A DNA stretch of 64,000 nucleotides from Rhodococcus sp. BP22 (GTDB lineage: Bacteria > Actinomycetota > Actinomycetes > Mycobacteriales > Mycobacteriaceae): NCBI RefSeq assembly GCF_014281965.1, contig NZ_JACFTB010000001.1:558001-622000 (forward strand), given 5' to 3'. The position numbers and the translations under genes are program-made. The notes beneath the pieces are model-generated. The model was not told where the DNA came from. It saw nothing but the letters and a program-made list of their open reading frames with translations, and did no database searches. Shown here piece by piece: positions 20,114-29,731 of this stretch. Numbering within the stretch: position 1 is the stretch's first letter; every line of letters begins with the position of its first letter.

Positions 20114-20617
20114 GTGTCATCCTCACAGCAGTCCGAACCACCGGACTCATCATCCCACACCCCCGATCCGTCTCCGCAGGTCATCCGACTCCCCAAGCTC
20201 GCGTTGGTGGGCGTTGTCCTTCTTCTGTTCGGCGTGTCGTTCCCGGCAGCGAGTTGGCCCGCCGTGTTCGGCTGGCTGTTCCTCGTTCCCGTGGCGGTCG
20301 CCATCTGGGTTCTCCGAGTCCGCACGACCGTCAGCGAGCAGGGCCTCGCAGTGCGACGGATCGTGGGTTCGGAGTTCATCGAATGGGACCGAGTTCGAGG
20401 AATTCACTTCCCCGACCGTCGCTGGGCCCGCGTTGTCCTGACCGACAAGACCGAGAAGTCACTACCCCTCGTCCGGTTCGATCGACTACCCCAGTTGGCG
20501 GCCGCAAGCGGTGGACGAATCACCGACCCCTACGCCTCGGCCCGAGCCGACGCCGCGCAAGATGCCGAACATCCCGACGAGGCCCCGGAGATCGCTCCAG
20601 AGACAGACCCTTCCTAG
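20114..20617 (+). CDS. PH domain-containing membrane protein (Cfp6-like)
   Basis: 167 aa. Residues 1-25 are Ser/Pro-rich, 28-68 form a two-helix membrane hairpin (ALVGVVLLLFGVSF and FGWLFLVPVAVAIWVL), and 70-130 are a bacterial PH/bPH-like fold (VSEQGLAVRRIVGSEFIEWD, GIHFPDRRWARVVL). An acidic tail rich in Asp/Glu/Pro follows. It sits divergent to ilvB like M. tuberculosis Rv3004 (Cfp6, a culture-filtrate antigen). I used the GTG at 20114 with GGATGAAGGG upstream. The much longer open frame running in from 18962 is antisense to ilvB and is rejected. Function unknown. Confidence 0.85.
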   Translation: MSSSQQSEPPDSSSHTPDPSPQVIRLPKLALVGVVLLLFGVSFPAASWPAVFGWLFLVPVAVAIWVLRVRTTVSEQGLAVRRIVGSEFIEWDRVRGIHFPDRRWARVVLTDKTEKSLPLVRFDRLPQLAAASGGRITDPYASARADAAQDAEHPDEAPEIAPETDPS

Positions 20618-20673
20618 CGCGGGAGTAATCTCGACGGCGCGATAATCCGCTCCGAGATTGAGGAATCGAAAGC

Positions 20674-22515
20674 ATGCCCCCGCTACGGTCACGAGTAACC
20701 ACTGTCGGACGCAACGCTGCGGGTGCGCGCTCGCTGTGGCGCGCAACAGGAATGACGGACTCCGACTTCGGCAAACCGATCGTGGCGATCGCCAATTCCT
20801 ACACGCAGTTCGTGCCCGGCCACGTACATCTGAAGAACGTCGGTGAGATCGTCGCGGACGCCATCCGTGCCGCAGGCGGAGTGCCCCGCGAATTTCACAC
20901 CATCGCCGTCGACGACGGAATCGCGATGGGTCACGGCGGCATGTTGTATTCGCTGCCGAGCCGCGAGATCATCGCCGATTCCGTCGAATACATGGCCAAC
21001 GCGCACACCGCCGACGCACTCGTCTGCATCTCGAACTGCGACAAGATCACCCCGGGCATGCTCAATGCCGCCATGCGCCTCAACATTCCGGCAGTCTTCG
21101 TCTCCGGCGGGCCGATGGAGGCCGGCAAGGCCGTCGTCGTCGAGGGCGTCGCGCAAGCTCCGACGGACCTGATCACCGCCATCTCGGCATCGGCCAACGA
21201 CGCCGTGTCCGAGGACGGACTCGACGAGATCGAGCGCAGCGCCTGCCCGACCTGTGGATCCTGCTCGGGAATGTTCACCGCCAATTCGATGAACTGCCTC
21301 ACCGAGGCGCTCGGCCTCGCTCTGCCCGGAAACGGCTCGACGCTGGCCACGCACTCGGCTCGGCGCGCACTGTTCACCCGTGCCGGAACCACCATTGTCG
21401 AAGCGGCACTCAAGTACTACCGCGACGAGGACTCCTCCGTTCTTCCCCGCAACATCGCCACTCCGGCGGCATTCCGAAACGCGATGGCGCTCGACGTCGC
21501 GATGGGCGGATCGACCAACACCGTTCTGCATACGCTCGCTGCTGCGCAGGAAGGCGAGGTCGACTTCGATCTGGACACCATCGACGACATCAGCCGCAAG
21601 GTGCCTTGTCTGGCAAAGGTCTCCCCCAACTCCGACTACCACATGGAAGACGTACACCGGGCGGGCGGAATTCCGGCGTTGCTCGGCGAACTGCGACGTG
21701 CAGGGCTCCTCGAAACCGACGTATCCACCGTCCACACCAAGAGTTTCGAAGAATGGCTCGACACCTGGGACATTCGTTCGGGTGTCGCCTCGGACGAGGC
21801 GATCGAGCTGTTCCACGCCGCGCCGGGTGGAGTACGCACCGTCGAACCGTTCTCGACCGACAACCGATGGTCTTCGCTCGATACCGACGCGGCCGGAGGT
21901 TGTATTCGTGACAAGGAACACGCTTACACCGTTGAGGGCGGCCTGGTCGTTCTACGCGGAAATGTCGCACTCGACGGCGCAATCTTGAAAACGGCGGGGA
22001 TCGAGGAAGAGCTGTTCACCTTCCAGGGCCCCGCGCTGGTCGTCGAGTCGCAGGAAGAGGCTGTCTCGGCGATCCTCCAGAAGAAGATCAAGGCAGGAGA
22101 TGTCCTCGTCGTACGTTACGAAGGTCCCAAGGGCGGCCCGGGAATGCAGGAGATGCTGCACCCGACCGCATTCCTGAAGGGAGCCGGACTCGGCAAGGTC
22201 TGCGCATTGATCACCGACGGAAGATTCTCCGGCGGAACATCCGGCTTGTCCATCGGACACATCTCTCCGGAGGCAGCGGCCGGAGGCGTCATCGGTCTCG
22301 TTCAGGATGGGGACCAGGTACGCATCGACGTCGCCACGCGCACACTGGAAATACTCGTCGACGCAGAGGTTCTCGACGAGCGGCGAGCGAAAATGGATGC
22401 GTCCGAAAGGCCTTGGCAGCCGGTGGACCGGCAACGAACGGTCACCACGGCATTGCGCGCCTACGCGGCCCTGGCCACTTCCGCAGACAAGGGCGCCGTT
22501 CGATACGTCCCCTGA
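20674..22515 (+). CDS. ilvD: Dihydroxy-acid dehydratase
   Basis: 613 aa, dehydrates dihydroxy-isovalerate and -methylvalerate to keto acids, the step after IlvC. Fe-S cysteines include [11 protein letters not shown] and [18 protein letters not shown]. The C-terminal substrate region [20 protein letters not shown] is intact. GAGGAATCGAAAGC precedes the ATG. It lies 56 bases downstream of the PH-domain gene on the same strand and may share its transcript. A strong terminator follows the stop codon. Confidence 0.97.
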   Translation: MPPLRSRVTTVGRNAAGARSLWRATGMTDSDFGKPIVAIANSYTQFVPGHVHLKNVGEIVADAIRAAGGVPREFHTIAVDDGIAMGHGGMLYSLPSREIIADSVEYMANAHTADALVCISNCDKITPGMLNAAMRLNIPAVFVSGGPMEAGKAVVVEGVAQAPTDLITAISASANDAVSEDGLDEIERSACPTCGSCSGMFTANSMNCLTEALGLALPGNGSTLATHSARRALFTRAGTTIVEAALKYYRDEDSSVLPRNIATPAAFRNAMALDVAMGGSTNTVLHTLAAAQEGEVDFDLDTIDDISRKVPCLAKVSPNSDYHMEDVHRAGGIPALLGELRRAGLLETDVSTVHTKSFEEWLDTWDIRSGVASDEAIELFHAAPGGVRTVEPFSTDNRWSSLDTDAAGGCIRDKEHAYTVEGGLVVLRGNVALDGAILKTAGIEEELFTFQGPALVVESQEEAVSAILQKKIKAGDVLVVRYEGPKGGPGMQEMLHPTAFLKGAGLGKVCALITDGRFSGGTSGLSIGHISPEAAAGGVIGLVQDGDQVRIDVATRTLEILVDAEVLDERRAKMDASERPWQPVDRQRTVTTALRAYAALATSADKGAVRYVP

Positions 22516-22525
22516 GTACTGAAAA

Positions 22526-22576
22526 AACAGTGAAGGGCCCGGTTGCGCTCGATGCGCACCCGGGCCCTTCACTGTT
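22526..22576. terminator. Bidirectional terminator between ilvD and the DoxX gene
   Basis: Inverted repeat AACAGTGAAGGGCCCGG with its complement CCGGGCCCTTCACTGTT, plus an inner TGCGC/GCGCA stem. It lies between two convergent genes, starting 10 bases after the ilvD stop and ending 7 bases from the doxX-like stop. Confidence 0.92.
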
Positions 22577-22583
22577 GGAAGAC

Positions 22584-23522
22584 CTACTGGACCAGTGGAT
22601 TGGCACCGTTCAAGAAAATCCACAGGCACACGCCGCCTGCGATGCCGAGTACGAGCGCGATGAACGAGCCGAAGCGCGGACGCGTTGCCCAGCCTCGACG
22701 ACCGTCGAAGGCGATCTTGCCTGGGCCGGTCAAAATGATCGCCGCCGCTGCAACACCGAGCAAGGTTTCGTATTCCACGCCGTCCGGCGCGAAGAATGCG
22801 AGGCCAGGCTCCGCAGCCTGCTTGAAGCACCACGCGTTGATGGCGACAGCGAGTACCGCAGCCCCGGCGAACGGCGTCGCCAAGCCCAGGATCAGTAGCG
22901 CACCACCGGCCGTCTCACCGACTGCACCGGCGATGGCCAACAGATTGGCCTGGTCGTAGCCGGAGTCCTCGAGAAGAGTGCGAAATCCGTCGAGACCCGG
23001 ACCGTTCCACAGGCCGATGAGCTTCTGCAGCCCGTGGACCAGGAAAATTCCGCCTACCGCCAGCCTGAGTAGGAGCAAACCGAGATCTGTCGTTCCTCTT
23101 CGCGCGGGGATCTCGACGGTTTCGGTCCGAGTGATCGGCTCGGGGACTGGCGCGGGCACCTCGGCGGCACCACTCCCACGAGTGTTGGCGGCTGGTGTTT
23201 CGAGGAACTCCGTCGGCTGCTCCGAGTAGGAACCGGTGCCGTGTCGCGAATCCGGGGCAATCGGCTCATCGTATTTGGACGGCCGAAACGACGGTATCTG
23301 CTCGGTCGGATACGACCCGGAGCCTCGCTCTCCGAAGTCCAGGTCCTCATCGGTACGCGGCATCCGATCCGATCCGCTGCTACCGGGGCCAGCAGATGTC
23401 GCGGGCGGGGTCGGTGACGACCGAGTCGTCGGCGTCAGCTGTTCGGTCGGTTGGTCGTACGGGCTCGGCGCCGGTTCGTAGCCGGTGTCGGTTGCGTCGG
23501 AGTCACGAGGCTTGTCGGTCAC
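22584..23522 (-). CDS. DoxX-family membrane protein with long disordered N-terminus
   Basis: 312 aa. The first 145 residues are Pro/Ser/Thr/Asp-rich and look disordered, with repeated PTEQ motifs (QPTEQL, YPTEQI, QPTEFL). Residues 150-310 form a four- to five-helix DoxX domain beginning LGLLLLRLAVGGIFLVHGLQKL. It matches Rv3005c by position. In M. tuberculosis that DoxX protein works with SodA and SseA in a membrane oxidoreductase complex against oxidative and thiol stress, and transfer of that role here is inference. I chose the GTG at 23522 (VTDKPRDSD). The frame is open 21 codons further up. Confidence 0.83.
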   Translation of the reverse strand: MTDKPRDSDATDTGYEPAPSPYDQPTEQLTPTTRSSPTPPATSAGPGSSGSDRMPRTDEDLDFGERGSGSYPTEQIPSFRPSKYDEPIAPDSRHGTGSYSEQPTEFLETPAANTRGSGAAEVPAPVPEPITRTETVEIPARRGTTDLGLLLLRLAVGGIFLVHGLQKLIGLWNGPGLDGFRTLLEDSGYDQANLLAIAGAVGETAGGALLILGLATPFAGAAVLAVAINAWCFKQAAEPGLAFFAPDGVEYETLLGVAAAAIILTGPGKIAFDGRRGWATRPRFGSFIALVLGIAGGVCLWIFLNGANPLVQ

Positions 23523-23634
23523 GCGCTCAACACTAGATCGCCGCGTCGCCGATCCAGGCTCATTCGGCTCCGCGCGGCGGCACAAATGCGGCCGCCTGAC
23601 GATGGACCCTTCGCTTTTGAGTACCCTTCAGACG

Positions 23635-24759
23635 ATGAGGCCGACCCGAACTGCAGCAGCCATCCTCGCGGTGACGGCAGTAATCGCGACGGGTTGCGCG
23701 CGTTTCGACGAATCGGCGTCGACACCCTTCAGCCCGGAACCGTCGTTCGGTGCCGCGGAGATAAACCCGGTGGATCCCGATGCACCCCCGACCTCGACGC
23801 AACCCGGCGGGCAGGCGCCGCCAGCGGGGCCTTGCGTGGACCCCGACCCCAACGTCGTCGCCACCTGCTTGGACTCGACGGGCGGTCTCGTGGTGTTGCC
23901 GGGCGGGATGTCCGCCTTGGTGGCCGAGCGTCGCACAGGACGCATCATGCAGGTAACTGCGGGGCAGTCTCCGATCCAGATCGCACAGATCGACGTCGAT
24001 GCCCAAGGCGACGGAGGACTTCTCGACCTCGCCCTGTCCCCCACCTATACCGAAGACGGGCTGATCTACGCCTACATCACTACCGGTTCGGACAACCGCG
24101 TCGTACGAATCGCAGTCGGCGACACGCCCAAGGCGGTGCTCACCGGCATTCCCAAAGGGAGCCAAGGCAATCGCGGCGCCCTCGACTTCTACAGCCCGAA
24201 CCAACTGCTCGTCTTGACCGGAGACGCCGGAAATCCTTCTGAGGCAACGAACCCCGCGTCGTTGGCCGGGAAGCTTCTACGTGTCGAGTCCCTCACACCG
24301 TCGCCGACGCAGCCCCCGCCTCAGGTCGCGCTCAGCGGAATCGGAACAGCAGGAGACGTGTGCCTGGATCCGACGGGCAGCATCTGGGTCACCGATCGCA
24401 CAGCCGTCGAGGATCGACTGCAGCGCATCGATCCGCTCGGTACTGTGATCTCGCCGGTCTGGACGTGGCCCGACCGCCCCGGCGTCGCGGGATGCGCGGC
24501 CGGACCCGGAACCGTGGCGGTGTCACTGACCACTGCCCGCGCGATGGCAGTGCTCGCCACCGATCAGGACACCGGCTCGGTCACCGCGGCTCCGACACTG
24601 CTCGTTCAGGATCGATACGGCCAACTCAACGGCGCGGCAATGGCTCCGGACGGTCAGATCTGGGCCGGCACCGTCAACAAGAACGGCGACGCCCCCGGCC
24701 CCAACGACGACCGGGTAGTCAAGATTCCCATTCCGGCTGGTGGCGGCGGGTTCGACTAG
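23635..24759 (+). CDS. lppZ: LppZ-like lipoprotein with glucose/sorbosone dehydrogenase-type beta-propeller
   Basis: 374 aa. Signal peptide MRPTRTAAAILAVTAVIATG followed by Cys21, a plausible lipobox (ATGC), so an anchored envelope protein. The rest is a six-bladed propeller like the GSDH family (SALVAERRTGRIMQV, GLLDLALSPTYTEDGLIYAYIT, DFYSPNQLLVLTGDAGN). Position and size match M. tuberculosis LppZ (Rv3006). No obvious PQQ-binding catalytic set can be confirmed by eye, so enzymatic activity is open. An in-frame ATG at 23602 would add 11 residues before the signal. Divergent from the DoxX gene. Confidence 0.85.
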   Translation: MRPTRTAAAILAVTAVIATGCARFDESASTPFSPEPSFGAAEINPVDPDAPPTSTQPGGQAPPAGPCVDPDPNVVATCLDSTGGLVVLPGGMSALVAERRTGRIMQVTAGQSPIQIAQIDVDAQGDGGLLDLALSPTYTEDGLIYAYITTGSDNRVVRIAVGDTPKAVLTGIPKGSQGNRGALDFYSPNQLLVLTGDAGNPSEATNPASLAGKLLRVESLTPSPTQPPPQVALSGIGTAGDVCLDPTGSIWVTDRTAVEDRLQRIDPLGTVISPVWTWPDRPGVAGCAAGPGTVAVSLTTARAMAVLATDQDTGSVTAAPTLLVQDRYGQLNGAAMAPDGQIWAGTVNKNGDAPGPNDDRVVKIPIPAGGGGFD

Positions 24760-25182
24760 CCCTCTTCCTGTGCGCGCTGCTCAACGCGGCAGTCCACATC
24801 GACCTACTCGTCGGAAGGAGTACGTCAGCGATGAATGACCACATCAATCCCACCTTGTCGCTGGCGTTCCATTTGGCCTGGACTGCAACAGTATTGGCTT
24901 GTTTTCTGCTTGCGTGAGTTGCGTGCGTATCGATACTTCGCACCGAGCATCCGCGCCGTGGCGGCAAGGTGTGGTGGCGCCTTTTCGTACTCGCAGTTCC
25001 CTTTTTCAGTGCGCTCCTGTGGTTCTGGGCCGGACCTCGGCATGACGGTGAACAAGACCCGCTCAGCGACAGCCCCAGATTCGTCCGGTTCTGAGGCAGC
25101 GCTTCGGTGAGACACCGAAAGAAGATCCCTAGCCGGACGGTGTCGACCACGAACCGGGTAACCTGGAGGGCAAGGTAATCCC
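24760..25182. other. 423-bp region after lppZ with only small or broken ORFs
   Basis: No full-size gene. The region holds one short membrane ORF (24831-24917) with a good ribosome site. In the same frame after its TGA, a second membrane-like stretch (WWRLFVLAVPFFSALLWFW) ends near 25096. No tRNA, repeat or clear terminator was seen. It may be the remnant of a small membrane protein gene. Confidence 0.5.
24831..24917 (+). CDS. Short putative membrane peptide ORF, possibly a truncated gene
   Basis: 28 aa, MNDHINPTLSLAFHLAWTA then TVLACFLLA, largely one hydrophobic helix. GGAAGGAG lies 11-18 bases before the ATG. It ends at TGA, but the same frame then continues for 58 codons without a stop and includes another hydrophobic helix, WWRLFVLAVPFFSALLWFW, before a final TGA near 25096. 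This suggests either a nonsense mutation splitting an 87-codon two-helix protein or two separate small peptides. Not recognised as any family. Confidence 0.35.
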   Translation: MNDHINPTLSLAFHLAWTATVLACFLLA

Positions 25183-25779
25183 GTGCCCGACGGCTTCGTC
25201 CGTCGGTTCCTCCGAGTGCACGGGACACAATCGATGCATCGCTTCACCGACCCAACACCCGTCGAATCAATGGTCGATGTCTTGATCGTTGACATCGACA
25301 ACCTGGACATCGAAGACGGAGCAGCACCACCGCCAGTTGTCGGCCTCAAAGCCGCTTGGAAGTTAAGCTTTCGCAGCGTAGACGAGCCCTACGCCGAGCC
25401 TTTCCCTCGAAATCCGACTTGGGCACCTGAATGCCGGACTCTCAAATCCGGAGGGACTGTCGCGTATTGGATGAACGCCCCACAGGATCCTGATGAACTT
25501 CTGACCGGTGACATACGCGGCGTGCTGTCAGGAACACTGCTCGGAGGCTCAACTCCGAACGCAATACCGTTGACCATCGGTCTCGTCATCGGAATCAAGA
25601 TCCGATCGCAGACATACCAGGAAGTCGAAGGCCAAGGCTGGGAGCCAATCGAGGGTTCGGACATTCTGCGGGCCGTGACGCGAAGTCCAAGGTGGTTCAA
25701 CCGCGGTGAAATGCGCAGTGGGTACACCCATCGGATGGATGTCGGACTGGTATTGGATATCGCAGTTGACCGTCGATGA
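25183..25779 (+). CDS. Hypothetical protein, accessory
   Basis: 198 aa, no family recognised. It has no signal peptide or transmembrane helix. The sequence is a mix of hydrophobic strands and turns (VDVLIVDIDNLDIEDG, TLLGGSTPNAIPLTIGLVIG, DVGLVLDIAVDRR), so a compact beta-rich domain is plausible. GTG start with GGAGGGCAAGGTAATCCC upstream, which supports real translation. Composition looks more AT-rich with less biased third positions than its neighbours, and the gene sits where the M. tuberculosis order breaks, so recent acquisition is likely. It is flanked on both sides by about 400 bp of non-coding sequence. Confidence 0.6.
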   Translation: MPDGFVRRFLRVHGTQSMHRFTDPTPVESMVDVLIVDIDNLDIEDGAAPPPVVGLKAAWKLSFRSVDEPYAEPFPRNPTWAPECRTLKSGGTVAYWMNAPQDPDELLTGDIRGVLSGTLLGGSTPNAIPLTIGLVIGIKIRSQTYQEVEGQGWEPIEGSDILRAVTRSPRWFNRGEMRSGYTHRMDVGLVLDIAVDRR

Positions 25780-26177
25780 ATGGAGGCCTCCGCAGACATT
25801 CTGTCGGGTGATCTGTGGCCAGTTGCCTGTCACGACATGTGCTTGGGAATTCCGTTGGGCAATTCCGGATTGGGGTGAAACTGCCACCGGTTTCCGGGCG
25901 TCGACCCGAACATCTTCTTTTGGATAGTTATGCGCCAATTCAGGTGTTTCGCCATCGTTCGTTGCCGAGACAGTGTCAGGTTAGACGTGTTGCAGGGCTA
26001 CGGAAATTCCCAGTGCAGCCAGCCCTCGTCGATATTTGCAACAAATCGCGACAAGGGTTTCCATACTCGATCGATACCCGTACGGACGCAACGCGATCGA
26101 ATCCGGAGAAATGCCACTGTGAATGGCGGATGCGCAGTCTTCGAAATGTGCACCGTTCCCGGGCTAGGGTTTCGTTC
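25780..26177. other. 398-bp non-coding stretch, low GC for this genome
   Basis: Short frames exist on both strands, but none has a convincing start, ribosome site or protein-like composition. No repeat, tRNA or terminator seen. The sequence has visibly more A/T than its flanks. The end probably holds the promoter of the lipoprotein gene at 26178. Confidence 0.5.
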
Positions 26178-26801
26178 ATGAACAAACTCGCGGACCAGCG
26201 GACACGACGGATTTCGTTGTGCAAGACCCGCGCGCACGTATCGATTGCTGCGGCGGTTGCCGCTGCCATCGCGATGCTCACCGGATGCACAGCCGCTGAC
26301 GGTTCGAACGGGACGGACACGCCGATATCGACACCCGCACTGACGGTCACGACGAATCCTGAGCCCGTCGAGGCGACGAACACCAACGGCATTGACCCCA
26401 ATAATGATGTGCTCGCGGTCGATCCGGCCTCGCTGTCCGCCGACGGATACGGAATAGCGTGGGTATCGCCGTCGGGCAACATCTGGTGCCGCATCTCCGA
26501 AGGAACCTATGGTTCCGGATGCCAAGCCCGCGATGCACCTGTTCCGGACGGAGCGAACTGCGTCAATCCCACCTTCACCGTCGAACAGTTGAGCAAGGGC
26601 TTCTTCCTGCATCCAGACAGCGTGGAGCCATCGTGCTTCAACCAGGGTGTATTCACTACCGAACACCCCACAGTCTTGGAGTACGGCCAGTCCGTTACTA
26701 CCGGTGGATACACCTGCGTGTCCCGCCGGAGCGGCATGGGATGCACAACCGGCAACGGTCACGGCTTCGAACTGTCCACCGAATCAGCACCCTGGTTCTG
26801 A
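26178..26801 (+). CDS. Small secreted lipoprotein, unknown function
   Basis: 207 aa. Residues 1-36 form a basic and then hydrophobic signal (HVSIAAAVAAAIAMLTG) ending at a canonical lipobox LTGC with Cys37. Then comes a Thr/Pro/Asn linker (residues 38-75) and a C-terminal domain of about 125 residues rich in Cys and aromatic residues. The six cysteines there (in IWCRISE, GSGCQARD, GANCVNP, PSCFNQG, YTCVSRR, GCTTGNG) could make three disulfides. The linker plus a Cys-rich C-terminal domain resembles several actinobacterial surface lipoproteins. Not recognised further. Stands alone, convergent with the antiporter gene. Confidence 0.75.
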   Translation: MNKLADQRTRRISLCKTRAHVSIAAAVAAAIAMLTGCTAADGSNGTDTPISTPALTVTTNPEPVEATNTNGIDPNNDVLAVDPASLSADGYGIAWVSPSGNIWCRISEGTYGSGCQARDAPVPDGANCVNPTFTVEQLSKGFFLHPDSVEPSCFNQGVFTTEHPTVLEYGQSVTTGGYTCVSRRSGMGCTTGNGHGFELSTESAPWF

Positions 26802-26903
26802 CCGGCAGCAATCAGTGTCTACCAGCTCGGTAACAACGGCACGGCTGCCAAGCATCTCAAAACCTGGACCGCATGATCGTCGACACCGCCCGCGTCGATG
26901 GCT

Positions 26904-28118
26904 TCAGGAGGGTTCTCGGGGGTGCACCTCGTGGGCCGACTGGTCTAACTGCGGAGGGTCCGAGGCGAGGAGGGTTGCGATCATTGGGAGCGCCAACACT
27001 GTAATGGCGCCTGCCGCAACGAGTATCGAGGCACTGGCGGTGGACATCTCCCCCGCGTCGACCGCTACGCCGGTGACCGCGACGATGAGTGGGAGGCCGG
27101 TCGTCGCGTAGAGCGCGACGCGGAACTGCTCACGGGTGGTGAAATTCTCCTGTCGATCCAACCTGGTTGCGATGAATACCGGAACTCCCCGAATCAGGAC
27201 GAGAAGAGCCAGAAACGCAAGGAGAATGCCAGGTTCCGCGAGCACCGCACCGATGTCGATCGACATTCCTGAGGTCACGAAGAAGACCGGGATCAGGAAC
27301 CCGAATGCCAAGCCCTCGAGTTTGGTCTCGAGCTGTTCATCGCCGCTCGGGACGACCCGCCGCAGAATGAATCCGGCGGCGAAGGCACCGAGGATGATGT
27401 CGAGCCCGAAGATCGTCGCGATGGCGGTCAATGTGATGAGCAGCAGCATCGTCAGACGTACCGTCGTCTGCGCGGTGGTGCCTGCGCCTCGCCGAATCAC
27501 CGCCAGTAGATCGGAGCCTTCGCGGAGCAACCGCGCCGGGATGAAACCGACGGCGACGGCTGCAGCGACGAACAGCGCGAGAATCAGGATCGACTTCACG
27601 TCACCACGTGAACCGAGCAAAACGGCCATCGCGATCACGGGACCGAGCTCGCCGATCGCTCCATGATTGATCACAGTGCGTCCAAGCGGTGTGTTCTGTA
27701 GACCACCGTCTTTGAGGATCGGCAGCAATGTCCCGAGAGCCGTCGAGGTCAATGCGATGGCCACCGCGATTTCCGCGGTGACCACACCCGATTGTCCGAG
27801 CAGAAATACCGCCCCGAATGCTGCGACGAGGCACACCAGCCACGTAGCCAGCGCTCGACGGCCCCCGCGCCCGGTGATTTCGGAGACGTCGATCTCGAAA
27901 CCTGCGAGAAGAAACAGCATGCCGAGGCCGAGTTCGCGCAGTAAGTCCACTTCGGCGCCGTCGACGGCGAGGCCGAGTACGTTCGGGCCCACCAGCATTC
28001 CGAACACCAACAGAAGGACGACTTCCGGCAGTAATCGTCGCGGCACGAACCCTGCGACGAGCGGCGCCAGCACCGCGATCAGTGAGATCCAGAAGAGCGA
28101 TGCACCCGCCGACGGCAT
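26904..28118 (-). CDS. Cation/proton antiporter, CPA2 (Kef-type) membrane domain
   Basis: 404 aa with 12-13 transmembrane helices and no C-terminal TrkA-N/RCK domain, so only the transport domain. Typical motifs: VVLLLVFGMLVGPNVLG, LGMLFLLAGFEID and ALTSTALGTLLPIL. The ion (Na+ or K+) cannot be told by eye. It starts 15 bases after the gatB stop on the same strand, so it is likely the last gene of pfkA-gatB-antiporter. Confidence 0.87.
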   Translation of the reverse strand: MPSAGASLFWISLIAVLAPLVAGFVPRRLLPEVVLLLVFGMLVGPNVLGLAVDGAEVDLLRELGLGMLFLLAGFEIDVSEITGRGGRRALATWLVCLVAAFGAVFLLGQSGVVTAEIAVAIALTSTALGTLLPILKDGGLQNTPLGRTVINHGAIGELGPVIAMAVLLGSRGDVKSILILALFVAAAVAVGFIPARLLREGSDLLAVIRRGAGTTAQTTVRLTMLLLITLTAIATIFGLDIILGAFAAGFILRRVVPSGDEQLETKLEGLAFGFLIPVFFVTSGMSIDIGAVLAEPGILLAFLALLVLIRGVPVFIATRLDRQENFTTREQFRVALYATTGLPLIVAVTGVAVDAGEMSTASASILVAAGAITVLALPMIATLLASDPPQLDQSAHEVHPREPS

Positions 28119-28132
28119 GGGCCGACTCTAAC

Positions 28133-29638
28133 TCAGCTGCAGGCTTGAAGTACCAGTTCCTTCACCCGAGCCGCATCGGCCTGGCCCCGAGTCGCTTTCA
28201 TGACAGCGCCGACGATTGCACCAGCAGCCTGCACCTTGCCGCTGCGAATTTTGTCCGCGACACCGGGATTCGCTGCCAGAGCTTCGTCCACCGCTGCCTG
28301 AAGCTTCCCCTCGTCCTTCTCCATGACGAGGCCGCGGGCGGCCATGACTGCCGCAGGTTCACCTTCTCCGGCCAGAACACCGTCGACGATTTGACGAGCG
28401 CCGTTGTTGTTGACCTTGCCGTCTTCGACGAGCGCGGCAACCTCGGCCACCTGAGCGGGTGTGATCGCGAGTGCGCCCAATTCGATACCGGCGATGTTGG
28501 CCTGCTGGCTCAAGTAAGAGACCCACCACGAACGCGCGGCCTGCGGTGGCGCCCCGGCGTCGACGGTCGCAGCCACGAGTTCGAGTGCGCCGGAATTGAC
28601 GAGGTCCCGCATCTCTTCGTCGGAGACACCCCAGTCGGCCTGGATCCTCGCTCGGCGCAACCACGGCAACTCCGGAAGTGTGCCGCGCAGTTCCTCGACC
28701 CACGCAGCATCCGGCGCGACGGGCGCCAAGTCCGGCTCCGGGAAATACCGGTAGTCCTCGGCAGTCTCCTTCTTGCGCCCCTTGGTCGTTGTTCCGTCCA
28801 CCTCCTGGAAGTGACGAGTTTCCTGGGTGATCTCGCCACCAGCAACCAGCACGGCGGCCTGACGACGCATCTCGTAGCGAACCGCCACCTCCACGCTCTT
28901 GAGCGAGTTGACGTTCTTGGTCTCGGTGCGGGTGCCGAACTCGGTTGCAGTCTTCTCCATGAGCGATACGTTCGCATCGCACCGGAGCGAGCCCTGATCC
29001 ATCCGGACGTCCGACACCTCGAGCGACTTCAGCAGATCGCGCAGCGCGGTCACGTACGCGCGAGCGACCTCTGGTGCACGGGCGCCGGTGCCGGTGATGG
29101 TCTTGGTGACGATTTCGACCAGCGGAACTCCGGCACGGTTGTAATCGAGCAGCGAGTGACTCGCCCCTTCGATCCGGCCGGTGGCGCCACCGACGTGAGT
29201 GGACTTTCCGGTGTCCTCTTCCATATGGGCACGCTCGATCTCGACGCGGAAGGTGCTGCCGTCGTCGAGCAACACGTCGAGGTAGCCCTCGGTCGCGATC
29301 GGCTCGTCGTACTGGGAGATCTGGTAGTTCTTCGGCTGATCGGGGTAGAAGTAGTTCTTGCGCGCAAATCTTCCCCACGGCGTGATCGAGCAGTTCAAGG
29401 CCAGCCCGATGCGAATCGCAGATTCCACGGCCGCCTCGTTCACGACGGGCAACGCACCCGGAAGACTCAGACACACCGGGCACACCTGAGTGTTCGGCTC
29501 GGCGCCGAACGCCGTCGGGCATCCGCAGAACATCTTGGTAGCTGTGCCCAACTCGACGTGGACCTCCATACCCAGTACGGGGTCGAAACGGGCGAGCACG
29601 TCGTCGTAATCGATCAGATCGACCATGGCAGCAGTCAT
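28133..29638 (-). CDS. gatB: Asp-tRNA(Asn)/Glu-tRNA(Gln) amidotransferase subunit B
   Basis: 501 aa. The GatB cradle domain binds mischarged tRNA and carries the kinase/transamidase site: [19 protein letters not shown] and the zinc cysteines CGC...CPVC near the N-terminus. The C-terminal helical and YqeY-type domain binds the tRNA ([39 protein letters not shown]). I used the ATG at 29638 ([15 protein letters not shown]) and trimmed a 14-codon upstream extension. No Shine-Dalgarno is visible before it. gatA and gatC lie about 7 kb away, so subunits are split between two loci. Confidence 0.97.
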   Translation of the reverse strand: MTAAMVDLIDYDDVLARFDPVLGMEVHVELGTATKMFCGCPTAFGAEPNTQVCPVCLSLPGALPVVNEAAVESAIRIGLALNCSITPWGRFARKNYFYPDQPKNYQISQYDEPIATEGYLDVLLDDGSTFRVEIERAHMEEDTGKSTHVGGATGRIEGASHSLLDYNRAGVPLVEIVTKTITGTGARAPEVARAYVTALRDLLKSLEVSDVRMDQGSLRCDANVSLMEKTATEFGTRTETKNVNSLKSVEVAVRYEMRRQAAVLVAGGEITQETRHFQEVDGTTTKGRKKETAEDYRYFPEPDLAPVAPDAAWVEELRGTLPELPWLRRARIQADWGVSDEEMRDLVNSGALELVAATVDAGAPPQAARSWWVSYLSQQANIAGIELGALAITPAQVAEVAALVEDGKVNNNGARQIVDGVLAGEGEPAAVMAARGLVMEKDEGKLQAAVDEALAANPGVADKIRSGKVQAAGAIVGAVMKATRGQADAARVKELVLQACS

Positions 29639-29731
29639 GGACAGGAGTTTATGCGCTCGGAACATCGCACGAGTAACCACGGGTGCCCATCACGATCGGG
29701 CAGTGAGGTATGAACACGAACAGACGGTGCT

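Noticed and set aside
24915-24917. TGA as a selenocysteine codon
   Set aside because: No hairpin of the bacterial SECIS type is visible right after it, the surrounding protein is a simple hydrophobic peptide and no sel genes are present in the window.
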